Shown in pieces: positions 33,145 to 46,700 of a DNA stretch of 64,000 nucleotides (positions are counted from its first letter, which is position 1; every line of letters begins with the position of its first letter). The notes below the pieces were generated by a model, which had not been told where the DNA came from, did not search any database, and worked only from the letters and a program-made list of their open reading frames with translations. The position numbers and the translations under genes are program-made. This DNA is from Aquabacter sp040049275 (lineage in GTDB: Bacteria > Pseudomonadota > Alphaproteobacteria > Rhizobiales > Xanthobacteraceae): contig NZ_JBDZDT010000001.1 in NCBI RefSeq assembly GCF_040049275.1, forward strand, positions 310,001 through 374,000, in the 5' to 3' direction.

Positions 33145-34629
33145 ATGTCCGGGCTCGATCACCCTCCCCACGCGGCAGATGCAGGGCGACACGCCGCAAC
33201 CCTTGCGCCCGATGTCGCCGAAACGGCGATTCCGGCGCGATTGGACCGGCTGCCATGGGGCCGGTTCCATTGGCTCGTCATCGTCGCGCTCGGGATCACC
33301 TGGATCCTCGACGGGCTCGAGGTGACGCTGGCGGGCTCCGTGGCCGGCGCGTTGCGCGACAGCCCGGTGCTGCAGTTCAGCGCGGCCGAAGTGGGATTTG
33401 CGAGCAGCGCCTATCTCGCAGGCGCGGTGGGCGGCTCGCTGTTCTTCGGCTGGCTGGCCGACCGGCTCGGCCGCAAGCGCCTCTTCAGCATCACCCTGCT
33501 GGTCTATCTTGTGGCGACCGCGCTCACCGCATTCTCCTGGGATCTTTTCAGCTTCGCGCTGTTCCGCTTCTTCACCGGCGCGGGCATCGGTGGCGAATAC
33601 ACCGCGATCAATTCCGCCATCCAGGAGCTCATCCCCGCCCGGCGGCGCGGCTGGACCGACCTCCTGATCAATGGAAGCTTCTGGGTCGGAGCGGCCATGG
33701 GCGGCGTCGGCACCATCTTCCTGCTCGATCCGCGCCTCATCGATCCGGAACTCGGATGGCGGCTCGCCTTCTTCCTCGGCGCCGCATTGGGGCTCGGCAT
33801 CCTGTTCCTGCGCCGGTTCATCCCCGAAAGCCCGCGCTGGCTGATGACCCATGGCCGCGTTGCTGAGGCGGAAGCGGTCGTCACCGATATCGAGGCGCGC
33901 GTGGCGCGCCCAGGCGTGGTGCTGTCCGAGCCCGACGTCCGCATCCGCGTGCGGACACGGGCCTCCACGCCCCTCCGCGAGGTGATGCGGGTGCTGGTGC
34001 GCGACTATCCCCAGCGCACGCTGCTCGGCCTTGCGCTGATGACGGCGCAGGCCTTCTTCTACAACGCCATCTTCTTCTCCTATGCGCTGATCCTCGGCAC
34101 CTTCTACGGCGTGCCGAATGCCGAGGTCGGCTGGTACGTGCTCCCGTTCGCCGCAGGGAACGTGCTGGGCCCGCTGCTGATGGGGCGCCTGTTCGACACC
34201 ATCGGGCGCAAGCCCATGATTGTCTTCACCTACACCATGTCCGGCATGCTGATCGCCGCGACGGGGCTGCTGTTCTCGCACGACATGCTCAGTGCGGACA
34301 CGCAGGTGCTGGCGTGGTCGGCGACCTTCTTCTTCGCCTCCGCGGCGGCGTCATCCGCCTACCTCACCGTGGCGGAGAGCTTTCCCCTGGAGGTCCGGGC
34401 GCTGGCGATCGCGCTGTTCTATGCCTTCGGCACCGGCATTGGCGGCGTCGCGGCTCCCTGGTTGCTGGGCGCGCTGATCGACACCGGCTCGCGCAGCCAG
34501 ATTCTCCTCGGCTATCTCTTCGCCGGTGCCTTGATGATCATCGCCGCGCTGGTCACCCTACGCTTCGGCATCCGCGCCGAGCGCCAGCCGCTCGAGAGCG
34601 TCGCCCGGCCGCTGTCGATGGTGGATTAG
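33145..34629 (+). CDS. Major facilitator superfamily transporter
   Basis: The protein has about 12 membrane segments and the sugar/metabolite-porter signature: WILDGLEVTLAGSVAGAL in segment 1, the loop 2-3 motif GWLADRLGRKRLF, RFFTGAGIGGEYTAINS, and the RFIPESPRWL segment before the central loop. RLFDTIGRKPMI repeats the motif in the second half. This is the branch with niacin, metabolite or aromatic-acid permeases; the substrate is unclear. The start is uncertain: I use ATG 33145 (494 residues), which has no clear ribosome site. It lies downstream of the SsuA-like gene but beyond a hairpin, so it may be independent. Confidence 0.85.
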   Translation: MSGLDHPPHAADAGRHAATLAPDVAETAIPARLDRLPWGRFHWLVIVALGITWILDGLEVTLAGSVAGALRDSPVLQFSAAEVGFASSAYLAGAVGGSLFFGWLADRLGRKRLFSITLLVYLVATALTAFSWDLFSFALFRFFTGAGIGGEYTAINSAIQELIPARRRGWTDLLINGSFWVGAAMGGVGTIFLLDPRLIDPELGWRLAFFLGAALGLGILFLRRFIPESPRWLMTHGRVAEAEAVVTDIEARVARPGVVLSEPDVRIRVRTRASTPLREVMRVLVRDYPQRTLLGLALMTAQAFFYNAIFFSYALILGTFYGVPNAEVGWYVLPFAAGNVLGPLLMGRLFDTIGRKPMIVFTYTMSGMLIAATGLLFSHDMLSADTQVLAWSATFFFASAAASSAYLTVAESFPLEVRALAIALFYAFGTGIGGVAAPWLLGALIDTGSRSQILLGYLFAGALMIIAALVTLRFGIRAERQPLESVARPLSMVD

Positions 34630-34720
34630 GGGCGGAAGCTTTTGCGGCTTCTGTTCTACCCTGAATGGAGGTCAGCGCCCCTTTTTTGGCGGGACTTCTC
34701 ACTCCCAAACAGTTGATGCC

Positions 34721-34742
34721 GCCCCCGCATCTCCACGGGGGC
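34721..34742. terminator. Hairpin downstream of the giant gene
   Basis: GCCCCCG (34721-34727) and CGGGGGC (34736-34742) form a 7-bp stem with an 8-base loop, 12 bases beyond the giant gene's stop codon. It lies between convergent genes and may stop transcription from the giant gene; no T-run follows on the minus strand. Confidence 0.4.
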
Positions 34743-34754
34743 AGCAGATGTGCA

Positions 34755-37700
34755 TCAAACAAGGTGTTCCGGCGCCGGCACCAGCCGGATGACCATGTCG
34801 TTATAGTCGAAATCCGACCCCTGGTTGTAGGCGAGGTCTTCGAAGCCGAACGTGTTCTCGCCGTACATGCGGATATATTCATATCCGCCGGGATTGGCGT
34901 TGCCGATGACGAAGGTCTCGCCCGACGGGGTGAGGAGGACCGGCGCGTAATAGCCGGTGGCGCCGGCCACGGTCCAGTTCGTGTGGGTGTCGAAGTCGCC
35001 GCCGCGGTCCTCGCGGATGCCACTGTCCATATGGCTGCGGACAGCCTCGGCGAAGGCGTCGGTGTCGCCATACGCCACCCCGCCAACGCTCCATGCGCCG
35101 GTCCCGGCGTCCACATCCACATGCACGAAGCCGAGCGTGTTGGTGTTGGCGGAGCTGCCGGTCAGTTCGATGTTCAGCGTCTCGCCCTGCTGGAGGAAGA
35201 CGAAGGGCTTGCCGGTGGTGCGCTGCGCATTGGCGAGCTCGGTCGCATCGGAGAGCGCGTTGTTGGCGACCGCGCTCAGATGCTGGCCTTCGATGGTGAC
35301 CTGGAGCGAGCCGTCGTGCCAGGCGACGAGATCGGCATCCGGCGTCGGGTCAACGGCATGGTCGCCGCCGAGGAGCGCGAAGCGCAGCTGTTCCCCCGCA
35401 GGCAGATAGACCGACTGCGCACCGAGAAGCAGGCTCGCGCCATGGTCGTCCGCCACCGCCCCGATGGAGGCGAGGACGGCCTGCTCCAGGGTCACGTCGC
35501 TGCCGGCGTGGTGATCCTCGCGGCTGATGAGATTGCCGGAGCCGTCCACCGCATAGATCAGCAAAGTGGAGCCGGGCTGCAGGCCGGAATCCAGCGCGGA
35601 GAAGCGGACCCAGTTGCCGGCGATGGCGGCGCCGTTGTCCAGGGACAGCTCGATGCCGTGGCCGTCGAGGCTGATCTTGAGCGGCACCTCGCCGCCCCCC
35701 GCGCTGCTGTCGCCGAAGTCGCCCACATGGGCACGGTCGGCGGCCACCTGGTTGGCAAGATTGGCCCCGGTGTGCCCGGCAAGGACGCTGGCCAGCAGGG
35801 CCGGATCGGACCCTGCCGCGGCAAGGGCGTGGGAGGTGTCGCCCTGGGCGGCGATGCTCACCGCCGTCACGGCCTCGAGCAGGCTGATGGGGTCGGTGGC
35901 CGCGGCGGCATTCCGCTCCATCAGCGTGTTGCTGGCGACCACGAGCTGCACCACCGCATCGGCGATGCCTGCGGGCACCCCGGCGCTGGCGGCGATGGCC
36001 GCGACCGTGGCGGGGTCGGTGAGGTCGATGGCGGCGCCGGCGGCGGCCGCCGCCAGCCGCGCCGCGATCGCATCGAAGGGATCATCCGTGGCGCCCGCGG
36101 CCTCCAGCAGCGCCACCGTGTTGAGGATGCTGGATGCGGTGGCGAACGCCTCCGCCGCGCCGGCGACGCCGATGCGGGTGGCGGCGATGGGGTCGAGATC
36201 GTTGAGGTCGAGGCCGGAATGGAGCCCGAGCGCCGCGGCGACCACCTGCTGCGCGGCGGCGGGATCGCCGCTGCCGGCGGCCGCCACCTTCTGGACGAGG
36301 GTGGTCAGCGGGGTGATGGCGGTGGAGCCCGCCGGCGCCAGCATGGTGCCGTCGAAGGGCAGGTTGGTGGCCGTGTCGATGCCACCCGTCAGGATCAGCG
36401 GGGCGCCACCCGACACCAGCGCATACCGGCCATTGGTGTCCGTGGTGGTGTGCGCCTCGCCCGCATCGAGCACGCCGTTGAAGTTGGCGTCGGCAAACAC
36501 GGTGGCGCCGGAGATATAGCCGTCGATGCCGAGGCCCTCGAGGACATCGTCAACGAAATCGCCGATGGTATGCGCCACGGACCGCAGGAGATTGCCAGCC
36601 TCATCGAACCCGGTGCCGACATACAGCAGCCCCGTGTAAATGTTCTGGCCGAGGATGCGGTAGGAGTCGTTGATCTCCGCCAGGGCGTCGTTGATCGTCG
36701 AGGCATACTGGACCATGCGGTCGCCGATGGCGGCGAGGTAGGGGTTCTTGATGATGGTGTCGAGATAGGCCGAGCCCATGGCCTTGATGTCGTCGTCCAG
36801 CGCGCCGACATCGCCCGTGAAGAGATGGACGATGAAGTCCGCGAAATGCTCGGCCACCGGCACATAGAGGCGCGGGTCCACGCCGGTCTGGAGCATGTAA
36901 TAGTCCATCGCCACGTTGCCGATGGAGGTGGCCATGCCCTCCGCATCGCCGCTGGCGACGGCATTGCCGAAGGAGATGAGGTTCGGCACCGCATCGACGA
37001 TGATGTGCGCGGCCTCCGTGCTCAGATCGCCGACGACATCGCCGATGAGGCTCGCGGTGGCGGCCGCGATGGTGAGCTGGCCGTGAAGATACTCATAGGC
37101 GCCCGGCACTTCGCTGATCGCGCCCTGCACGGCGCCCATGCCGAGGACGTAAAGGCCGGCCTGCGCGCCGAGCTTGGTGGCGGTGATGGCCAGGCCCATC
37201 GGGGTGCCGGCGAACATGGCGTCCACCGCGGCTTTGGTGCCCACCATCGTGGCGATCTGAATGCCCAGCTGGGTGTAGGCGTTCGCGCTTTGAGGATCGT
37301 CCAGAACGCTCACATAGGCGCGGCCGAGCGGGTGCTTGTTCAGCACCCATGCCATGCCGTTGCCCATGGTGGTGACCGTGTCGATGAACGCCTGGTCGCG
37401 GTCGCTCAGCGTGGTGCCGGGCGGCAGGTGCTGGCGGATGACAGAGGTCGCCCCCTGAGACGCGAGCTGCCTCTCGATGGACGTGATGGTGGCGCCGGCT
37501 CCCGACGAGGACATGCCGAGCAGCGCGCCATACCCCGTGAGGATGTCGTCCTTGTATTGCGCGTCGTCGAGCACGGCTATCAATTGCCGCGCGTCGAAGG
37601 CGTCGTCCGTGCCCGGATTGTTCGCCATGAGCTGGCGCGCGCGCAGGTGCAGCCAGGCAAGCCCGATGTCGTGCATCATGCCCGTATCGGCGCCTTGGCT

Positions 37701-40700
37701 GCCGAGGCCGGTGGCCTGCACTTCCTTGTCGAGTGCCTCCAAGACCTGATCGGACGTCAGATTGCCGGCGACATACTGCTTGACGAGCGTGTCCTCGGCG
37801 CCGCCGTTCAGCAGGCGCGTACTCAGAGCGTTGAGGGTGATGCTGTAGTCCGAAAGGAAGGGCGACCGGACTTCGGATTCCGTCACCCCATGCAGCATGG
37901 ACACGAGCGCGAGGTCGTAGGCATAGGTGGATTGGCCGACGCCCTGGATCCCGGTGTTGAGATAATAGGTCCCGAGCCGCATGGCGTTGACCACGGTGTC
38001 CATGCTCAGGAAGCCGACGGTGTTGGCGCGCAGCTGCTGCGCCACCCACAGGTCGTTCCCGAACATGTTCCCCACGAGAGACACCTGGTCCGGCATGAAG
38101 GCGAGGGTCCCTTCCCAGGCCAGGAGCTGGCGCGCCTCCTGCTGTGTCAGCGCGGTCGGGTCGGGAGCCTCCTGATGCACGTTGCCCTGCGCGTCGCGCA
38201 CATTGGCGGCCGTGGTGCCCTCGGCGACGCGCCATGCCAGCTCCGCCGAGAGATCGCCGATGGCGATCTTGTCGATCATCTCCGCCCGCACCGCGCTCAC
38301 GCCGTTGCCTTCGCCGGTCAGCAGCGAGTTCAGGGAATAGAGCGCGGCGAAGGTCGAGACATTGTGCGCAGCCGCATATTGCTCGAGGTCGGTGATGGCG
38401 TCGGTGACCGACATCTGGCCGACCTGGATCTTCGCGAAGACGAGGCCCACCTCGCTGAGCGAGCCGGTGAAGAAGGGGTCATCCCCCGCCCCGAACTGGG
38501 CGCCGAAATGGGCCGCCCCGGCCGCGAAATAGGTGCCGATGGCGGCATCGTCCGCCGCGCTGCCATGGCCGATCAGCCCGAAGGCGATGGCATTCCGCTG
38601 CTGCACGCTCAGCGGCGTCGAGGCCGCATCCTGCATGATCTCCGCGCCGGAGACCTCGCCCGCCTCCACGAGCGCCACGAGGGCATCCCGCGCCGCAAGG
38701 AAGCTCGCGCTGGCCTCGCTCTGGCCGATGCCGAAGCCCAGAAGCAGCCGGACGGCCTGATCGTCCGTCAGGTCCCCGGCCGCCAGGGCGTTTTGCACGG
38801 CGGACGGGTCCACCTCGAGCGAGCCCATGACGGCGCCGATCCCGGCAAGCCCCGCCGTTGTGGCGTGGGCGGCCGCATCCAGCAGCAGCGGCGCGGCGGT
38901 GGCCGTGTCCACCCGCCCGTCGGCCACGTAAGCGTCAATATGGGAAGCGGCCCAGCTCCCGATGGCGCTCGAAGGATCGGATGAGAGCGCGGCGAGGAGG
39001 TTGGCGATCACATGGACCGCCCCGGCGCCGGACAGGCTGCCGTCCGTCACCGCCGCATCGATGTCGTTGAGATAGGTGCTGTTGCCGCTGACCACAAGCG
39101 CGAGCTTCGTGCCGACGGCATCCTGGGTCCCGGCATCGCCGAAGCCGGCGACGCTGATGTAGAGGTGGGCGGCGGTCGCGCTGGAGATGGCGGTGAGCGC
39201 GGCCACATCGATCGGCGTGGTGCCGGTGATTTCCTTGATGTAGTCGAGGATCCCCGTCGCGCTCCCCGCGTCCGCGAGGTCCGCGATCTCCTCCGCCACC
39301 GCATCATGCAGCGCCGAATAGGTGGAGGCGCCGGCGAGCCAGTGGACCAGCTTGCCGAGGTCGAGGCTGCCCACAGCACCGTCGATGGCCGCCATGGCGT
39401 CGGACGCGGAAATGCTTCCGGCGGTCACGAGCGCGTTCAGCTCGTAGCTGGCCGTGTGGGCCGAATACGGGCTCGGGAAATCCACCTGCCCCATGCCGGC
39501 GAGAACCACGGCAAGCTGGGCCGCCGTCAGCGCGCCGTCGGTGAGGCCGCCCTCGAGCATCTGCGTGGTGGCGGTGTCGACCGCGTCGGCGCTGACGGGA
39601 ATGCTGGCGAGCGGCGTGCCGAAGGCCTTGCCGATGGCGAGCTGCACGCCGGCGTCGCCGCCGCCGGCTATGGCGAGGAGCTGCGTGTTGGCGCGGCCGC
39701 TGTCGAGGCCGGACATGCTGACCCCCGCCAGCATCCTGTTGACGTCGACGTCACCGTCCACGACCGCATCGCCCATGGCGTGGCCCAACGCGACTTGCGA
39801 GGCGACGTCCGCATCCACCGCCATGGCGCTGATGAGCTGAGGCGCATAGTAGGAGAAGTTGGGAAGGATGCTGATGATCTGGTCGATGACGGCGGGGATG
39901 CCCAGGCCGCCGTCCACCGCCATCTTCATGAGCTCCGGCCCGATGACCGTTTGGGAGCCCAGCGCGCTGGTGAATTGGACGTAGGTGAGGAGCTGGACCA
40001 CGTGAGCGGCCGGGATACCGTCCGCCTCATAGGCCCGGTCCACCGCATCCACCGCACCCGCTGCCCCCGCGCGCGCCAGCGGTATGGCGAGAGATTGGTC
40101 GTAGTCATTCGCGTTCGGCAGGCTGGAGGTGACGCCAGCCGCGTAGGCGATGAGCGAGGCCATTTTCGCCGTGGTCGCCCAGCCGGCGTCCAGGGCGTGG
40201 CTGAGATTCGCCTCGGCATTGCCCGGCGCCATGCCTGCGGCGAACAGCGATCCCAACGCCGCGCCGAGGCGCTCGAACGCAGCTTCGTCCGTCGCCGCCG
40301 AAGCGAGGCCGGCAAGGACACCCACAGCGTCCGGCAGCGAAAGCGCGTCCGCGTCCACCGCGTCGACGATGTGGGTGACAGCCGCGTCCAGGGTGATGTG
40401 GCCGTCTTCCACCAGATCACCCATGATCCGGTTGATGCCGCTCACCACGAAGACGCTCGCCAGATCGGTCGCCGGGTGGTTGCCGGCGGCGAAGAAGAGG
40501 CCGTCGACGGCGCTGCCGAGGGTCAAGCTTCCGCCTGTGATCAGCGCCGAAATCTCGTCGGTGACGATGTCCGTCAATGCGCCGTCGCTGGAGACCAGAT
40601 AGGTCATCAAAGAGAGGCCGTAAGACACGGACAGGCGGCCGGCGGAAATTTCTCCTGCCACGTCGTCCACAACGCCCTGCTCGGTGAGTGCTCCGCGGCC

Positions 40701-43700
40701 GATCAGGGTCACGAGCTCCACCGCGACGGCCTGCACACCGGAAAGGCGGAACACGGTTGTTCCGAGGGGGGTGTATGTTTCGAAATTGTCCGCCATGCCG
40801 AGGAGCACGGCCATCGCCTGCCCGGCGGTCATCATGCCGGGCTGGTTGACGAAGGTGTCGAACAGCGACATGAATTCGGCGTTCCCGCCATAGGCCCCGA
40901 AGACCCCGACGAGCGTCTCTCCGACCGCCGCCTGCAGCCCCGAGGCGCCGTGGCTGGCCACCGCCGCCAGCAACGCGACCTCGTTCAGCACATAGCCCAT
41001 GCGGTAGCTGGACTGAGCCGCCTGGACGGCGTCCATCGCGGCGCTGACGCTGATGTCTCCGTTGTCGATCAGGCCGCCCAGATACTGGCCGAGCGCCACC
41101 GGGAGGTCGTAGGTGACCGGGGAGATATCGGTATAGTCGTGGTAGAGCGTCGCGCCGGTGATGATGGCGACGGCCTGCTCCGGCGCCAGCGTGTGGTTGC
41201 TGAGCGCCGTGTCGATGGCCGTTGAAACGGCGCCCGGCGTCAAGAGGCCCGCCTTGACCAGCGAGGCGATAAGGCTGCCCGCTTCCGCCTCCATCGAGAC
41301 GGCAGCGTTATCAGTCACGCCGGAAGGCGGCGTGAGGAGAACCCGCATCGCATTGTCCGCGGTGATATGCTCGGGAACGAGGTTCGCCAGCGCATCGAAC
41401 ACGGCCATGCGCAGGACCGCCATGGAGTCGCCCTGCCGCGTGGTGCCGGAGACCAGGCTCACCAGCGCCTGCAGAGCGTCGATGGCGGACATGGTGCCGG
41501 CATCGACCGCCGTATCCAGCCCCGTCAGGATCTCGGCGACCGCCGCATCGTCCAGGCCGACGCCGATGGTCCCGCCGGCGGTCCCGCCCGCGACCATCAT
41601 CCCGAGCCTGACCATGTTCGCGACATCGTCCGGAACCAGCCCCAGCTCCTGGAAGATGTTTCCCGAGGCGATGCTCGCCAGTGCGCGGCCGACGGCGATC
41701 TGATCGGCCGCCGTTCCCGCGCTGGCAAAGCCCAGCAGCAGCAGGGCCGTATTGTCGGCAGAGACGCCGAAGACGCTGTCCAGCACGTCCAGCGCCTGGC
41801 CGAAGGTGAAATTGCCGCCTACGAGGCCGGCAATGGCCACGCCCGCGGCAATCCCGATGTTCGGATAGAAGTCGGCATCGCTGGGGCCGCCCAAATTGAC
41901 GGGATTGATGGCGGTGAGGTGTGCCAGGACATAGAGGACCTGCTCCGCCGAGAGGCCGTCATCGACGGTGCCGGCAACCGCCTGCACGAACTGCTCGGCG
42001 GTGAGCCCGAGTGCATCGCCGAGATAGGCGAGCTGCTTGGCGGCAATGTTGGTGTAAGCGCCATCGCCCGTCGCAACCAACATGCTGAGAAGGGCGATCA
42101 CCCCGTCCTGGCTCTGGGGATAATCGCCGATGAGCGCGGCAATGGCGGCGCCCACATCCTCCATCACCCCGGAATCCCCGACCCGCGCAAAGGCGGAGAG
42201 CGCAAGCACCGCCTGGCCCAGGTACAGACCGGTGGCGTCCTGGAGCTGGACGGGGGAATTGACGGCGTCGCTGATCGCCGCAATGAGCTGCTGGACAAAG
42301 GGCCGGTAGCTCGACGCGCCGTTCGGAAGCTCGCGCATTTCGAGAGCGTTGAGCTCCGCCAGCACATCCCCGAAATAGGCGCCGGGGCTTGTGTCGATCA
42401 TGCCGGCGAGGATGATGGCGGACACACCCGGATCGAAGTCGGCGTCCACAAGCGCCGTGTGCACGTCGCTCATGGTGGCGCGCCCGGCGCTGATGAGCTG
42501 CGTGAATTCGTGGCCCACCGCGACCTGCGCCGGCAGGCCATCGGTCGCCATGCCCATGAGGATCGACAGGCCGTCCGCGGCCGACAGGCCGTTCGTGCCG
42601 ATCAGCTGGCCGACGGATTCCACGAAATCATGGATCTGGACGGTGTTCAGATGGTCGAGCAGCGCGTTATGGGCGCTCTGCCCCAGCTCCGTTCCCAAGC
42701 CGGCGCCCGCCTCGATGGCGGCGAGCAGCGGGATGGCGCCGAAGGCCGGCAGGCTGGCGAGGCGGCCGAGCAGATCGGAGGCGGTGAGGTCGCCATTGTC
42801 CACGAGGTCGGCGAGCGCCGCACCGGCCTGCGCGATGACCGCGGCATCCGCGGCATCGATGGGCGACGACACATGGCGTTCCGCCAGCTCGACCAGAACG
42901 CCGATCGCCATGTCGAGCGAGATGGGCTGCGTGCTGTCGTGGGCCGCAGCGACAATGGCTCCGGCAGCATCGCTCGCGGAAAGCGCCCCACCCGAGATTA
43001 TGAAATCGATGGACTGGCCGATAAGGGTAAGGCTGATTGTGGACGTGTCCGGCGCCAATTGCAGGATGATGAGCACCGCGCCGACGGCAGAGATGTGCCC
43101 GGCCTCGGCCTCCGTCGTCAGCGTACTCCTGATGGTGTCGAAGTCGGTGAGATCGGCGTCTATCAGGTCCTTGAGTTCCGCGCCCACGGCCAGCTGCTGG
43201 CTCTGCGTGCCGGCGCCCGCAAGGCCGCCGAGGAGCGGAATGGCGATGTCGATCGGCAGCGTCCCGCCGGTGGCGGCGTCATGGATGACGTCGAGCACAT
43301 CGGTGAAATGCTGCGCGTCGCTGCCGATGAGGGTGACGAGCTGCGCCCCGACCTGGCCGGCAATGCCGGCCGCCTCGGCGGCGGCGGAGGTATCGCCCGC
43401 CGCGCTGATCAGCAAAGTGACAGCTTCGGTGAAGCTGAGCACGCCGCCATCGACCGCGTCCGACAAGGCGGTGCCCACATCGGCGAAGGCGAGCTTGCCG
43501 GCTGCGACGAGCTCCGCGATCCCGACGCCGAGAGAGGCCAGCGATGCGGGAAGGCCGTCCGCCAGTTCCACGATCACCGAGATGGCCGCAGCCGCCGTGA
43601 AGCCGGAGGCGGAAATGGAGGCGCCGAGCGCCACCAGCGCATCGTCGGCATCCATCAGGCCTTCGGAGATGAGGGCGGAGAGGAAAGAAGCGCCCCCTTC

Positions 43701-46700
43701 CGCATCGCCCGACACCACAACAACGGCCGCAGCGCCGGCCACCATTTCGGCCGCAGTGAGCGTGCCGGCATCAACGGCGTCCGCAAACTGGCCGGCGAGG
43801 TCCGCATAGGTCGCGAAGCCGTGGGATTCCACCTGATCCAGGATCTTGGCGCCTACCGTGGCGCCGCCCTCCGCCCAGGCGCCCGCGACGACGGCCACCA
43901 GGTGATCAAGAGGCAGGCCACCCTCCAGATAGGCGCTGTAGACGCCGCCCGTCGCGGCATTTTCCGTCACGGCGCCGCTGGCGACGAGGGCAGCGATGCC
44001 GCCGCCCGTCGCAGCCTGAAGCGCCGCGTCGGCCGGGATGGCAATGCCCACGAGCAATGCCAGCGCCTCGGCGCCCGTGATGACATGGTCCGCCGAAGCG
44101 GCCACGATGCCGGCCACGCTCTGCGCCTCGCTTCCCGCATGGCCGCCCAGGAAATCCGCGATCTCGCCACCGATGGCGAGAAGCACGCCATCCGATGCGC
44201 CGGATGCGGCGGCCGTCATGGCCGAGATCGCCTCGGCCAGGGTGACCTGACCGCTGGTGATGAGCGCGTCGATCTCGCCGAGAATGGCCGTCTGAAGCGT
44301 CGCGGTCACCATAGGGTCGCCGCCGGCCTCGAAGCGCGCGATCAGCACGCTCTCCAGCAGCCCGACGGCCTGCTGCGCGGTGAGGTTGCCGCCGGAAATG
44401 CTGGCTTCCAGCGCGGTCATCACCGCCGGGGCGGTGAGCTCGCCACCCACCAGGGCCAATTCCAGCGAAATCGCCACCGCGTCGCTGAAGCCCGCCGCGC
44501 CGCCCACCGCAAGATTGGTCAGCGCCCCCATACCGTCCGCCATGGAGACGGTACCCGCGACCATAACGGCCACGATGGCCTGGGTGACGCCGCCCGGCTG
44601 GGTGCTGCCGGCGCCGATATCGGTCAATTCCGCCAGCACCCCATCCTTCGCGCTGGCGCTGCCGGCGCTATAGACGGCGAAAAGCAACGAGACCGCCTTC
44701 GCCGCCGTAAGGTGATCCGGCAGGTCCCCGATCAGGGTGCTGATGGCATCCAAGCTGGCGCGCTGATCCGCTGCCGACAGGCTTGCGATCAAACCGGCGA
44801 TGGAGGTCCCGAAAACGGACGGCGCATCGGCACCGTTCGCGAAGCCGGCGACCTCGGCCATGAGGGTGACGCGCTGCGCGGTGGTCAGGTTCGCGGAGAA
44901 CAGGCTGTCCCGGATCTGGGCGCTGGAGAGATAGCCGGCTCCCAGGCTGGCGATCTCGGCTGCGGTTCCGGCGATGCGGTCCATGTCCGCCCCGGCGCCG
45001 CTGGCCAGGGCGGTGATGGCCGCCTGCGGGAGGAAGCCCCACACGGGGGTGCCGTTGTTCTGCGCCGTCCAATTGGCAGCGGCCACCTGTCCCATATAGG
45101 CGTAGATCGCATCCCGCGCGTCCGCGACGGACGAGAGCGCCACGAGCAGGCTCAGCGCCTGGGTCGCATTGATGAGCGGGCTGGGATTGCTGAGCAGGAG
45201 CTGGCCGGCGATATGATCCAGCGCTTCCGCAGGGGTCAGAGACCCGTCGGCAAGCAGCGCTGTGAGCGCGGCCCGTATGTCCGCCTGTGAATCCGGAAGG
45301 GGATAGTATCCCAGCAGCTGAAGGAAGGCGGCATCGCCGACGCCCGGCACGGCGGCGGCCAGCGCCTCGATGCCTTCATTGCCCACGAGCCTGAGGTCGT
45401 GATCGCCGCTCCCGGCGAGCGACATGAAGCGCGTGAGCGCCTGGGCGGCGAGAGCCGGATCGGTGCCCACGAGCGCCGCGATCTCCGCCACGGCTTCCGT
45501 CCGCAGGCCGGCCGAGGCGCCGGGCAGGATGTTGCCCAGCACGGTGATGGCGTTGGAGGGGGTGAAGGTGCCCGCATCGACGGCGGCGTCGAGCGCGCTG
45601 ACCGCGATGATGCCCCCGGACAGAAGGGTCGCAACCGTCCCGTTCACGGTGGCGCCGTTCACGGCGGAAAGCTGGCCGAAGGCGACGAAGGCCTCCGCAG
45701 CATCCAGGGCGCCCGCCGTCAGCTGCGCGGCGATCGCGTCCGACATGGTTCCGACCCAGATGGGGGCGGTGGCCGGATTGCCCTGGGGGGTGGTGAGATC
45801 GACCATGGCTTCGAGGATCGGCAAAACGCCGTCGCCGCCATGGGCATAGATCTGCGCCAGCAGGTTCGCCGCCTGGCTGGCGGTGAGGTTGCTGCTCTCG
45901 ATGCGGCCCGCCAGGGCGTCGATGATGGTCTGCGCGGCGGTGGGGTCGGTGCCGAACAGGTTGGCGATGGCAAGCGCCGCCGCCGCCACTTGGGCGATGG
46001 AACCGAGGCCGGCGGTCTCCGCGAGCGTCTCGGGATCGGTGATCAGGATCCCCAGCTCCACGTCGATGATCGCCTGCACCGCTGCGGAAGCGCCGGCGCG
46101 CAGGGCCTGGAGGTCCGCGATGACCGCCTGCAAGGTGATGTCGCCGTTGGATATCAGCGCGTCGATCTCGTCCTGGACCGCCGTCTGCAGCGCCGCGTCG
46201 CCGGCGGCGGCCATGTGGACCAGCACGGTGAGCGCGACGTCCGCATCCAAGGCCGACGGCACCGCCGCATCCACGAGCGCGATGGCATCGCCGAGGCTGA
46301 TGGCCCCGTGGGCGATCAGCGCCGCGATGTTCGCGCCAGCGATTGCCTGGAGCGCCCTGGCGCCGCCATTGGCGAGGCCGAGAAGCTGGGTCGCCGCAGC
46401 ATCGGCCGTGATGGCGGCGCCATCCACCCAGGACAGCAGGGCATCGGTGGCGGCACTGGCGGTCTGCGCCGAACCGAGGGCCGCCGCCTGGGCAAGGAGG
46501 GTAAGGGCCTGCCCGGCATTCAGGAGGGCATCTTCCAGCGCCCCCTCCAGGACACCGACGCCGGTGGCCGGATCGGCGTCAAGGTAAGCGGCGATCTGCG
46601 CGTAGATGGCGGTGAGCCCGACGGGAGGGGTCCCCGTGGCTGCGCCGGCCAGAAGAAGGATTGCCTGGTCCGGCGTCAGCGTTTCCGCCGTCACGGCCGC

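Noticed and set aside
34665..45290. Very long open frames on the plus strand opposite the giant gene (34665-38984 and 41367-45290)
   Set aside because: They are antisense shadows of the high-GC, regular-codon giant gene. They have no ribosome site, no domains, and His/Arg/Gly-rich low-complexity content.
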